Positions 44,301-55,327 of a stretch of DNA of 64,000 bases are shown here, piece after piece. The position numbers and the translations under genes are program-made. Positions within the stretch are counted from its first letter, which is position 1; every line of letters begins with the position of its first letter. This stretch comes from Kwoniella bestiolae CBS 10118 (taxonomy: Eukaryota; Basidiomycota; Tremellomycetes; Tremellales; Cryptococcaceae), in assembly GCF_000512585.2 (NCBI RefSeq), contig NC_089246.1:1488001-1552000 (forward strand), written 5' to 3'. The notes beneath the pieces were generated by a model that did not search any database, was not told where the DNA came from, and saw nothing but the letters and a program-made list of their open reading frames with translations.

Positions 44301-46435
44301 AAGGATATCTTACTTCAAATTGTCAACTTGAACGTCGCCAACCAGCAATACGTCTGTGCGGGTGAACTCAAAGCTTTGGCAACTCTCACCAACGTCCTTA
44401 ACATGCTCAAGATCCAGAAGATCGACCTCGAGAAGTTATCCACTATGATCTCCGAAGAGGAACTCCGAGAGAAATTAGCTGAGATCATCGATGGATGTTG
44501 GGATATGATGATTGAGAAGGAGAAGAAGGACGGTTCGGTCATCCTTGATAGAGGTTTCGCGACCATTCCTCTTCCAGGTATCGACGTTCCCTTCCACTCT
44601 AGATACCTCTGGCCTGGAGTGTTGTCGTTCAGGAATTACTTGGTTAAGAAAATTGACCCGTCGCAACTTAATCCTGATAGATTGGTTGGCAAGTATATTC
44701 CTAACTTGATGTAAGTTGATTACTCCCTATTCTCCCCTGTTTTTCTCCTTCCCTCGTCTGTCTCTTCACCTTTGCCTCTTCTTCCCTCCACCTCCCCTTC
44801 TCCCTTTCCCCTTCTCATTTCGCCCATTTCCTCCCCCAATCCTTCTCTGCTTCTGTCTCTTATACTTATCTGACGGACCATGCTGATACACCACACAGCG
44901 CCGAGACATTCGAAGTTTCCAAGGCATACGTTCAGAAGATCTTCGACCAAACCGCTTCACCTAGATTGGAAGTCGTTCTCAAGAACTGGGAGAAGGACGC
45001 CTGGGACTCTGCTGCTCAGAGACAGAAATTGGCTTATAACATCTTGACCGAGTGTCTTGCTTATCAGTGGGTGTCTTCTTCATTCCGTTAGTCGTCTCCT
45101 GTAAGACCATCGCTGATCCCGATCCCCAGATTCGCCTCACCCGTACGATGGATTGAAACCCAAGACATCCTCTTCACCACCGCCAAATTCGAACGATTCA
45201 TTGAAGTCGGTCCAAGTCCCGTCCTCGCTGGTATGGCTTCTCGAACACTCAAAGCCAAATACGAAGCTCAAGATGGTGCTATCTCGCTTCAACGATCCAT
45301 CTTATGTCACGCTAAGAATCAGAAGGAGGTTTACTACGCTTTCGAAGATGAAGCTGCCGAAGAAGCTGCTCCTGCTGCTGCTTCTACACCTGCTCCCGCT
45401 GCCGCTCCAGTGGCCGCCCCTGTTGCTGTCGCAGCTCCAGTTGCTGCTCCCGCTGGTGGATCCGCTGCTGCTGTCGAGGATGTCCCACCCAAAGCCGTCG
45501 ACACCGTTCGAGTTATCGTCGCTCAAAAACTCAAGAAACAAGCCGGTGAAATCCCTCTCAGCAAGTCTCTCAAGGAACTCTCCGGTGGTAAATCAACGCT
45601 TCAGAACGAAATCCTCGGTGATCTTCAAGTCGAGTTTGCTTCTGCTCCAGAGAAGGGTGAAGACTTACCTCTCGACGAACTTGGTGCTGCTTTGAGCGTC
45701 GGCTACTCTGCTTTGGGTAAACACGCCATGGCATTGACCAACCGAATGGTAGCTGCCAAGTTCCCTGGTGGTTTCAACATTTCTGCTGCTCGAGCTCACA
45801 TGAACAAACAATGGGGTTTGGGACCTCTTCGAACCGACTCGGCATTGTTCTTCGGTATCCTCAATGAACCCGCCAAGAGATTGGGATCGGAAGGAGAAGC
45901 TAAACAATTCCTTGATACCCTCGCTCAAAGCTATGCTTCGTACAGTGGTATCTCACTCTCATCGGGTGCTGCTGCTGGTGGTGCTGGTGGTGCGGCTGGT
46001 GGTGGAGCTGTCATGAACTCTGAAGAGTTCGATGCCTTCGTGTTGAAGCAGGAGGAACACGCTCAAAGGGAGATCGAGCTGTTGTCGAGGTACTTGGGCA
46101 AAGACCAGAGAGAAGGTGAAAAGAAGGCTGACGAGGCTAAGGTGGGTCTACCTTTTTTAAATGTGTCTTATGAAGTTTATGTGCTGATTGGGTTATTATT
46201 ATAGGCAACCGCCGAAGAACTCCAAGCCAAACTTGACGCTATCAAACTTGAGCACGGTGATGCATACTTGGACGGTATCTCACCTGTGTTCTCTGCCTTG
46301 AAAGCTCGAACCTTCGATTCATCTTGGAACTGGGTCAGACAATCTTCGATCCAATTATTCTACGATATCATCCATGGGGAATTGGACCCTTCTACAGTAT
46401 TTGAGGGTGAACCTAGATATAGACCTTCTGCCTAG
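38332..46435 (+). CDS. FAS1: Fatty acid synthase subunit FAS1 carrying AT-ER-DH-MPT plus the ACP
   Basis: Nine exons (38332-38883, 38930-39824, 39866-40169, 40225-40854, 40906-42595, 42636-44710, 44899-45066, 45130-46141, 46205-46435) encode 2518 residues against 2051 in yeast Fas1. Acetyltransferase: G-A-T-G-H-S-Q-G. Enoyl reductase: P-I-M-V-A-G-M-T-P-S, G-G-G-H-Y-N, T-G-G-R-A-G-G-H-H-S. Dehydratase hot-dog: S-G-D-F-N-P-I-H-V-N and G-T-I-T-H-G-M-W-S. Malonyl/palmitoyl transferase: F-A-G-H-S-L-G-E-Y-S and P-F-H-S-R-Y. Where yeast Fas1 ends (L-K-N-W-E-K), this chain runs on into the yeast Fas2 N-terminus (T-E-C-L-A-Y-Q-F-A-S-P-V-R-W-I-E-T-Q-D). An Ala/Pro linker (45363-45480) and the ACP with its phosphopantetheine Ser (S-G-G-K-S-T-L-Q-N-E-I-L-G-D-L) follow. 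It ends after S-S-W-N-W-V-R-Q-S in the post-ACP structural region. One ACP only. Together with FAS2 it rebuilds a complete synthase. Confidence 0.97.
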
Positions 46436-47154
46436 GTATTGCCAGTGGTGAGATATATAGATTTGGTATTTGGTGGTTATGGTTTTGGTCTTTTTTATAT
46501 AGTTTTAACGCATAGATTTCTCTTTTCTCTCTGTAATACAGTATTTCCTCTTGATCTGGATAATGGATCACAAACCATGCTAAGTTAAAATCAGCAAAAA
46601 AACATGCATTTGCAAGTAATGATACATACAGTATGTCCGGTTCGTTGTGCCAGTGCAAACAAACCCCTTATGCGATTCAAGTTGGGCAGGGTGCAGATCT
46701 CAAGCTATACTGTATGCAGCTCGGACTTGTAATGTGGACGGATCGGTATCGCTGCAGACCACAACACTATGGCCAACTAACTTGCGCCTGTTTCCTCTTC
46801 CTCTTATCTATTCCCTCATTGAGCTTGAACTATTCGCTTCCTTCGCCCTCCTCCCTACCCCCCACCACCCTCCTTCCCTCTCACTCAGCCTATGCATATG
46901 AGACTGCTCCTACGGTTCATTGACCTCTTCATTCTCTCCCTCTTGGCTTTATCAACAATCTTACACTCTATGAGCATATGAACAAACCTCCACTTGATGT
47001 CGCTGTCGCCACGCGTCGTTGTACGTCACTGCACTGGTACAGACATAACAGATGCTAACTATGAAACATGACTAAAATATCCCATGTTCTTCCATTTCGA
47101 TATCTTTGCAGTTCACATACTCATAGTCAATAATAACACAAGCGTATAAGTAGC
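46436..47154. other. FAS1 3' region and UBX-gene promoter
   Basis: 719 bp between plus-strand genes. A CT-rich stretch lies at 46785-46890. Short frames have no splice or family support. Confidence 0.5.
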
Positions 47155-48710
47155 ATGATCGGCCCACTACCAACCGATGCCCCAGGAGATATCACAAAGG
47201 TAGAAGAACCCTCATCTGCTGTATCCATCGAACAGGCAGATCCTTCAACTTCAATCCCTGCTCCTGCTTCTACTTCTGGTCCAGCAGATGGAGGGGATGC
47301 ACAACAGAGCGATATCAAAGTATACAACCCCATCTCCTCCTCATCCACACCGAATAGTAAGCCCCCCTTCATCTTCTCCACCATTGAAAACGAGATTACG
47401 AAGTAGCTTACATGATTATCTTTCGCCCAGCCGAGCCGGACGATACATTCTTCGAACCGACTTTAGCGGATGTACAATCCCACCATTCATCCGTACTTGC
47501 CCGGAACAAGCGGTTGAACGAGGCTCCGCTCTTGACGGCGAAGTATAGGGATGCGGAGAAGGCTGAGAGGGAGAAGGTCAAGAGGGATAGGTGGCCTAAT
47601 GTGAGTGCATCTGTTTCGCATATCTCAGGCGGTAAGAAGTAGCTGTAATTCGATCGAGTCATGGGTAGATAAGGGACGAGGGAGGATGCGGAGAAGAAGT
47701 AGGAGGTACAGATGGAGATGCTTTGGAAATGTTCTTGAGGCGTTGTGATTCATTTTGGAGCGTTTGCTGATTTGTGTTCTCCTCATTCCTCCGCTAGACT
47801 ACGATCAGGATCAAGTTTTCGGATGGAACGATCATACAGAATGTCTTTCCTAGTGATTCACCGTGAGTTTTCATGGCCGAGTAAAATTTACTCTACGCCC
47901 TCTACTCAACTCCATGGTCAGCTGACGGTAATGGTTCAACTTCCAATGGGATGTCAGCTGATTGTTCTTGTCTTGTTTTATATAGGATACAGCCAGTCTA
48001 CGAATTCATCAGAACAGCTTTGACAGAGGAGGTAATGAACAAACCATTCATCTTATGTAGGTCTTGACCCTTTTTCATCATCCATCCTTGTCTCAGCTTA
48101 TCATCACGTGTGAATCATACTGAACAATCACCAATGCCCAGACCAACCACCCAAAACCAGATACCCCGAACATCCCATCCTCTCCACCCAGCCCAAAAAC
48201 TCCAGATCCAAACCTAGCTACGCCAGATCATCCATAGTGACTCCAGCAAACTACGGTCCCATAAAAGGCGGGACACCCCAGGGACTACAAGGTGGTACTG
48301 GCGGAAAAGAGACATTATATGAATTGGGGTTGGTACCCCAGAGTGTGCTTTTGATACGGTGGGAAGCAGATGAGGAGATGAATGGTGAGTTGTCATTATC
48401 TATCTGAGTATGGATTGGAAGTTATACTGAGATGATTCAACGTTCGTAGCTAGCACGTACCCTGCTCCTATACAGGAGCACCTCAAGGCTCAATCACAAC
48501 CTCTTCCTCCGTCTGTTCCCAAAGCAGAAGAGCCGACGGGCAAGCAGAAAGGTAATGCCATCCCGGGTCCGGGTCAAGCAGGAGCAGGAGCAGGGACGGG
48601 TGAAAAGAAAATACCCAAGTGAGCTGAATTGTGCATATTGAGGGAATGCCAACGAGCTGACATGTTATTCTAGGTGGTTGCAGAAGGGCTTGCTCAAGAA
48701 GAAAACGTAA
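47155..48710 (+). CDS. UBX-domain protein, ASPL/TUG (Ubx4-like) p97/Cdc48 cofactor
   Basis: Cdc48/p97 adaptor of the ASPSCR1/TUG/Ubx4 group. Seven exons (47155-47356, 47431-47600, 47798-47862, 47986-48056, 48142-48384, 48450-48618, 48674-48710) give 318 residues with all junctions in phase. A disordered lead with V-Y-N-P-I is followed by the family block P-D-D-T-F-F-E-P-T-L-A-D-V and N-K-R-L-N-E-A-P-L-L-T, matching the ASPL segment before its UBX domain. The UBX domain follows: T-T-I-R-I-K-F-S-D-G-T-I-I-Q, V-Y-E-F-I-R-T-A-L, N-K-P-F-I-L-Y, and L-G-L-V-P-Q-S-V-L-L-I-R-W. A long insert (T-P-A-N-Y-G-P-I-K-G) interrupts it, and the tail is basic (K-W-L-Q-K-G-L-L-K-K-K). The N-terminal ubiquitin-like domain of animal TUG is absent. 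Confidence 0.85.
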
Positions 48711-48994
48711 GGTGACCTTGTACGGTACTTTTCACATGAACAAGGAGAAAGCCATATTCGTTCGATGATCATACGAGCACGTTTAGAGGTTGGGAGTGAG
48801 GTAGAACAACAAGTAACGTGGGAGTAGTTGTATCAGTATCATGCATATACATCATGGTTTATACAACAGGTAGCGATTCTTCCATTCCCATAATGTTCTC
48901 ACATGTCCCACAGTCAGATGATCCAATTTCTTGATATATTGTGATCTACGAAGATGTATCTGATTATCATTGACCATACCAAGTCAGCAGTGTA

Positions 48995-50415
48995 TCATCT
49001 ACTAATACAGGAGAAAGCAAACCCACAATAGAAATAATCATCCACCAATGGCAAATACCCCTCTACCAGCTCTCCCAAAAGCCCCACAAGAGGAATCTTC
49101 TCCAATAATCTCGTCAGACCCAGGACCTTGGGTCTGGTGAATCCCAACCACATCGGTCCAGTCAGAAATGCCCTTGCCAATAATTTCCGATCTTGCGAGG
49201 CGTTATGCGCCATACCTAGATTAGAGGTGTGGCGAGGACGGAGGACTCGGGCGAGAAGGAGGAGACGGAGGATGGAGAGGTATGGGATATACGAGCGAGA
49301 GAGGGTGGGGAGAGAGAGGGGCTTGTATGGTGAGGCGTTTTGTTGGCGCTGCGGAGAATTAGATCAGGTTAGCATTGAGTATGAATGAGAATCATGATGA
49401 AGCGTCTTGTGAATTGAATGAGGTCGAATTTAGCTCACACTGCTCCTCATGAGTAATAAAACATGAATCAACCCCACAGAGCTCCAGACAACTTCTGGGA
49501 TGTATTCTTTCCCCTTCAACTCGTTGATCAAATTTAGCGGATGGGTCAAATGGCTCTCAGGGAGATTGTTCAGCATGGGATATAAGTGATCCTTCAACGG
49601 GGCATAGGAAGTGATCAGCTGTGTGAGTGGGGTGGACTTGAGTTTACTTGATGTTTGGTCTGAACGTGGGACGGGCTCCTGAGAAGACGAGGAGAGGACT
49701 TCGGGAGGTAAGGATGAGGGATCGATCTCTCGTTGAGGGGTGCAGGGGGTGAGGACTGGGCGTTTTGTTATTCTCAGGATGGTCAGGCGAAGGAACGTTC
49801 TACATGGTGGAAACGAGAAGTCAGCAATGAGTCAGTCTAGTAATTTGCTGAGCAGACACTCACTTGATCAGCTCAATCACCAACACAACCCTCCACCTAA
49901 CCCTATCCCCACCCTTCCGCTTCGCAAGCATCTCAACGACCAATTCCAGATATCCTATCGTGCTCAACGCCCTACTAGCTCTCTTGTACGTGGTCGACTT
50001 GTTCGTCCAGTGTCGTGTATATCGTGCATGTTCAGATTGAGCGGGAAGTAGTGGTGAGATCCTATTCCCGGTATTAAGAGTCCTCGCTGGTGGTATGGTA
50101 GGTACTTTGGATGGATCGATAAATGGATGTGGGGGTAGAGAGAGGTGTTGGGGTATATGCGTATGGAGGATGTGGTCGTGATAATTCGATACGAGACCTA
50201 GAAGGGCGTATACTATACCAATATCAGATAGCATCAGCTGAGGTCTTGATTATGTCTGACGTGTGAAGGGTATGCTCACACCCCTCTGAAGCCAGCTCGG
50301 CATCTTCGAATCGACCAGGTAAGAACCACGTCACATTGCTTAAAGCAGATTCGATGGTCTGTACGGTGGAGAGGTTGGAGAGGAGGAGGGAGTGATAGGC
50401 TGTCAGAGGGGACAT
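48995..50415 (-). CDS. PEX16: Peroxisomal membrane biogenesis protein Pex16
   Basis: Pex16 takes part in early peroxisomal membrane formation, with Pex3 and Pex19. Several exons run from the ATG at 50415 (M-S-P-L-T-A-Y-H-S) to the TGA at 48995. The N-terminal block S-A-L-S-N-V-T-W-F-L-P-G-R-F-E-D-A-E-L matches the family's L-L-A-G-R-F segment. It joins across an intron in phase to V-Y-A-L-L-G-L-V-S-N-Y-H-D. Middle blocks are G-Y-L-E-L-V-V-E-M and R-W-R-V-V-L-V-I-E-L-I-K. The C-terminus has R-A-F-L-T-G-P-M-W (equivalent of the L-R-S-P-F-Y block), E-K-I-P-L-V-G-L-L-G and Y-L-P-L-V-D-D-Y-F-Y. Hydrophobic helices fit a membrane protein. The gene is absent from baker's yeast but common in filamentous fungi and basidiomycetes. 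Confidence 0.85.
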
Positions 50416-50791
50416 GGCGGGGTGGGTCTTGATCTGTCCTTCTTCTTCTTCTCGCGGAGATACGTGAGTTTCTGCTCTGCTGTATGTTCTCTGAGCTTCT
50501 GGGTGGTGTATGAGTATATGATATGGATATTGACAATGGTTATGAGAGGAGAGTCGAAGAAGAAGAGACATGTGGATGGATGATACATGAAACAACTACA
50601 ACTAGTTGATTCTCGGTGATTTGGTATACCCGGCTCATTACCACGCACTACGCATAAACGCACAGACCACCTCCCGCTATAACTGCATTGCAACACAACT
50701 GAAATTTTCAAATTGTATGACTACAACTACAATCAACGTACATCACATATCACATACACCCAACAAACTGGACAAACGAGATATCGTCAAT
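50416..50791. promoter_or_regulatory. Divergent promoter, PEX16 / DUF1764 gene
   Basis: 376 bp between outward-facing starts. An in-frame upstream ATG for the plus gene near 50606 gives an implausible lead, so the 50792 start is preferred. Confidence 0.45.
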
Positions 50792-51644
50792 ATGGGCAAG
50801 AAATCATCCTCGTCTACAGTCCCAGCACAAAACTCAACTTCAAGTTCGAAAAAAGCTGCTAAACCCACCAAACCAACCACCTCAACTTCCAACTCAACTT
50901 CCATAGATGATATATTCGCTGCTCCCAAGAAACGTAAGGTCGAGGAACCCATAAGTCAGAATAAGAGGAAAAGTAAGGATGTAATCCCGACGAAGGAGGA
51001 ACCAAAGTCAAAATCAAAGTCGACAGCTAGTGAGCCGGAACAGAAGAAGAAGAAATCAACAGAAAAGCCAAATAAATCGACGAAATCGAAAGTTGAAGAA
51101 CCTGAGGAGGAAGATGAGGAGGATTCCGAATTCGATGATGAAGAGTTCGATGATCTAGATTCCGACGATCTCAGTGATGAAGACGAAAGTGAGGGTGAAC
51201 TGCCAAAACGAAAAGTAGAAGAGATCATTGATCCCTCGTCTCTCGCTGAGATACGCAGGAAGATCGAAGGTGCTAAAACAGCCAAGATGCAGAGTAAAGT
51301 GGGTGGGAAAGGGAAGAGGTCGGATAAGGATAGGGAGGATGATGCGATGTTTGCTGATTCGCGGGGGGTGGGGACTGGTATGTCCTGTTGTCTCTCTTGA
51401 TTTTTTCTGGATTAGAGATGTCGAGCTTCTGCTTCTATGTGTTGGACAGAATGAGAATGCTGATTGGTATGGTACACAGGACGAAAGACTGAAGAAGGCT
51501 ATATAATCTACAAAGAGGCTGAACTGAAGATTGATCCTACCGCGGGTGGTACGTTTGCACAAGATGGTTATCTTTAGACAGTAGCTGATATTCAAATAAT
51601 TAGGTACTCCACTATGTCCATTCGACTGCGAATGCTGCTTCTGA
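50792..51644 (+). CDS. DUF1764 family protein, probably nuclear/nucleolar
   Basis: Three exons (50792-51377, 51480-51548, 51604-51644) encode 231 residues. The first two thirds are Lys/Ser/Glu-rich and disordered, with a likely nuclear signal P-K-K-R-K-V at about residue 48 and an acidic E-D-E-E-D run. The conserved C-terminus is split over the last exons: G-R-K-T-E-E-G-Y-I-I-Y, E-L-K-I and G-T-P-L-C-P-F-D-C-E-C-C-F at the very end. The Cys cluster (C-P-F-D-C-x-C-C-F) is the DUF1764 hallmark and could bind a metal. Function unknown in the family as far as I know. The 41-nt last exon would be missed without the motif. Confidence 0.88.
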
Positions 51645-51909
51645 TTGGTATCGATATCATCACATTTTCATTGTCATTATCATCACTACAAACTAGATAT
51701 ACTGCGTGTATTATGTACCATGCAACTTACGAACTAATTATAATTATAATCGTGTATCCTTCATCATATCACCCATATTATAAAGCCATAAATATCGTGT
51801 ATTCGAGCCAAAAAATCATTGTAAGATTTCCGTTCCCGTTCCATTCTTATCGTGAGCATTAGTACCCATAATCGTTTAAATGAATTTCCGTAAATACCCC
51901 CAATCCCCC

Positions 51910-54205
51910 TCACATTCTCCACCACCTCTTCCTCTTCCCCTCCCCACCCTTAACTCCCACCCTCAGCCCCATCCCCTCCAGGTCCCTCTCATCCTTACTC
52001 CCCCTACAAGCCAACACCACTCGTCCCTTATCCGACCGAATGGTAATCTTGGAATGATCAATCCTCGAATGGGCTATATACCCTCCATAGAGTTGATCGA
52101 AAAGATCGCTCTGCTCTTTGAAGCTTTTCGGGAGGTGTCTCTCGATATTAACACTGGAGTTGTATTCTACGGAATTGGATTGTCTGGCGTCTCGGCTAAG
52201 CGATAGGGGGACCATGAATGTCGTGTAGAGGTTGGAGTATGGGTTGGATAGTGGTTTGAGCAGTGGGGCGATTATGGGGAGAAATTCGGGTGGGCGGGGA
52301 GATGTTATGTGGATTGGACCGTGGAATTCGTCGGGGCTGGTGAGTTGGCTCAAATTAGCTGTGGTCATATTTGGGATAGGTGTAGACGGGAAGAGGTATG
52401 AATATTGCTCACAGTAAAACCAGTACATCACCTGACTTAGTCTCAATCTTCAAATCAATCTGTCTATCTTTATCCAGCTCGAGCTGTACATCCAAGTAAA
52501 TACCATCAGCTCGACACAAGCAGATGAGTTTCATGGTCGAGATATAGTCTTGACTCACAAGATCAACCTTAATCCCACCAGTCCTACTACTAGCCTCAAC
52601 CCTAGCCTTCTTCCTCCCCTTATCCCTCTCCCAATCCTGCTGACCAGCCCCAGTCCCAGTGCCAAGCGAATTAATAACCCCCAAACCCAACTCAATGCCC
52701 CCATGCTCAGCTATAAACCTCGCATCGGGATTAACCACCCACTCTTTCGCCATTTTCGCCAAGCCATCAATCGGTGCTCCAATCGTAGAATTGTATTTCT
52801 CTTTGGGTCCGCTGGATAGCCCGCTCAAAGCGATGTTAGCAGCGTTGGTGACTTGGTGTGGGACGTGGATGAGCGATTGCCGAAGGGACGGATCGAGGTA
52901 GTGTGTTGACCAGATTGACATCCTTTCTTGTGCTCTCAGTAGGACCTCTTTCTCCGCGTCTCGCCTTGGTCTGATCACGGATGACGAGGCTGAAGAAGAG
53001 GAGCCAGCTGAAGGTTGGGGTGGGTAATCTGGTGCGCCCGCTGGAGGAGAGGCCATAGGTAGGTTGATTCCTGGTGTTGAGCCTGAGGAGGTGGAGGACA
53101 TGATGGTTCCTACAGAAGGTCCAGTAGCGATAGGTGGTCTCGATCCAGAGCCACTTGGTCCAGCTCCACTTGGCCCAGGAAGATTCAGATTCACACTTGA
53201 GCCTGGAGCTGAACCCATGGCTACTCGTTGGTTCCTTCTTGGAGGTAAATTCGGAGGAGGGGCGCTGAGACTTGCGTAGGCGTATGATGCTGAGGGAGCT
53301 GTGAGCTCAGGTGGGATTTGGGGTTTGTAGTCGGGTCTGTTCGAAATTCAATTCATCAGCTATGCTATGCGAGAACGTTAGAGGTGACGTCGTCTCGTCT
53401 TGAATATTTCTGAATCTCTCCCGGAGATGACCGAAATGTCAGAATCACTCACTCCCATTGAGGTGGTTCCTACGACAATCGAAGCAGACACTAAGTCAGC
53501 TAGACCATATGCAGCTCAAGATGGCTTCAACTAGCTCACCGGCACAGGTACATTCGTAGGTACAGCAGGCAATGCTCTCCTCTTGGTCCTCCCATGACCA
53601 TCACCTTGTATATACTCGTTCGCCCCATCCCACTGTTGATATCCTACCATGTCCACCTCCGATTGACTCCTTCTCATAGGCAGTCTCGGCGGACTAGGCT
53701 TGTTCTTGAGCGCAGGTCTAGGGGGGAGAGGAGGCTGTTGAGGGAAGGTGGTCTCAGGGATCTCATGGTCATTAGGACGCGGGGGTGGGGTAGGTGGTCT
53801 ATCAATAGGGGTAGATGGGATAGGTGAAAGTAGAGTCGCCTGGTTCAGCTTCGAGGTAGCTTGATGTAATGGTGATTGGGGTGGTGTGAGTGTATGTCCT
53901 GCACCTACACCTGCGAAAGCGCCTTTCGGATGGGTCAGAACCTCCTCGGTACTCGTACCGCTCGAACTGTGAGTTTCGGTGCTTAGTCCATTGAATGATA
54001 GTGAATTCGCTGTGGATCCCGTGTGGCCCGTGAGAGAGCTTGAATGGCTCGAAGGGAGGTTGAGGGATTGTTGGTATGCTGATTCGAGGGCATCGCGATC
54101 GAAGTTTAGGGGTTGATATTCTGACAGAGATAGGGAGCGGGGTCGTTGGGTGGGTGATCGATTGGGGAGGGAGTGGTTGAGGTGGTAGGTTGAAGGGAGG
54201 GCCAT
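51910..54205 (-). CDS. Pro/Ser-rich protein with a C-terminal beta-rich domain (DUF7330-like?)
   Basis: Start at the first true ATG (54205, M-A-L-P-S-T-Y-H). Several exons encode a long disordered N-terminal half with SH3-type Pro stretches (P-P-P-R-P, P-P-L-P-P-R-P). The globular C-terminal part starts near V-N-P-D-A-R-F-I-A-E-H-G-G-I-E-L and continues with I-Y-L-D-V-Q-L-E-L, I-D-L-K-I-E-T-K-S-G-D-V-L-V-L, E-F-H-G-P-I-H-I-T-S-P and I-T-I-R-S-D-K-G-R-V-V-L-A. The repeated strand-turn pattern with (K/D)xG(D/R)V ends and FHGP recalls the DUF7330 domain widespread in basidiomycetes; this is recollection of a pattern, not a search result. Likely cytoplasmic; no membrane segment seen. A small exon near 53455-53470 between two introns makes exact joins tentative. 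Confidence 0.65.
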
Positions 54206-55327
54206 AATGGTTGAGTCTATGTTGTGAGCATCGGTAGTGATCACAGAATGGATTCTTGTTTTGCTCTTGCTAGTTCAATGTATGTATTTATAGCTGAGAT
54301 ATGTGGAATAGAGGTAGTTATCAGATGATAAGGATGGAACATACATATAAATGTTGAAATGTCTTTTTGGTAACTCACCAAGACGTCATTTAGAACAAGT
54401 CACATAACCTTAAATCCACTTTCACGCTAAGAGCGACGCGGGGCACCATCACAAATGTCATGACGCGTTGGACACGCTACTAAAGGTCAGTGCGCTCCGG
54501 TTCGGCTTGATGCGCAAATCGCGAAAGGCTCGAGCGTTATCTGGATTTTTGAGAAGATGTGCGAGATGACATGATGATAAAGGTAAGATGATCGAGTAGA
54601 GCGTTGTTGGTCTGAGATGAAAGGTTCACAGAGAGTGCCCATGGTCTGACACTGGATCATCTGGTACGAGTAGTCAAGATGGGATGACCGAGTCATGGTG
54701 AATTGGATTGACATGGATAGTTTGGTGAGAACATGTTCTCTTTGCTTTATCGAACCTCTCTTGGCGCTGATCAAGGTTTTGTAGGCCTGGAAATGACTAG
54801 CACTCAATATATGAAGAAGTACTGATATGACAGCCATGGGAAGAGTGATTGAGTTCAAGATATCATTGATGAACTCGAACAGAATCGCATCCAAACACGA
54901 AGGAAAAGGACTAAAAGCATGATTTGACCAGGTTATTTTTTTTTCCCCATCAAAGTAAAGTCCAAGCGCAATGCGGCGATCAATGCGCCCACACCACACA
55001 AAGGTACTGATACTACTAAAAGAGAGAGCTTGTTACCACGCATTGCTCATACACCTACACTCAAACACTCATACAATGACAACGATTGATTCTTTCACCA
55101 ACCCATCGTTGCCTCTTGTTCGCTACCAACCACTCGCATAGCCATCTTGCACCACCAAAAGTCCATGTAGGACAGCTAATACCCCCATAGTAACGACCTC
55201 TTACGAATTGTATATGACTAGACCCCGAAATCAAGGCAGAAAGCCAGTGACGTACGTAACAACTCCTCACTATTTTCACCATCTTCGTCTCAAATGTTAG
55301 CTGACGGTCAGTACCATAAAATAGGAC
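54206..55327. promoter_or_regulatory. Long divergent intergenic region upstream of the PAM2-array gene
   Basis: 1122 bp, the longest non-genic stretch in the window. A 170-codon minus-strand frame (54487-54999) starts at GTG, has no family signal and is probably chance. The region likely holds both promoters. No motif recognised. Confidence 0.45.

Noticed and set aside
54487..54999. 170-codon minus-strand open frame in the longest intergenic region
   Set aside because: Starts at GTG, mixed composition, no splice partner and no recognisable family; probably chance.
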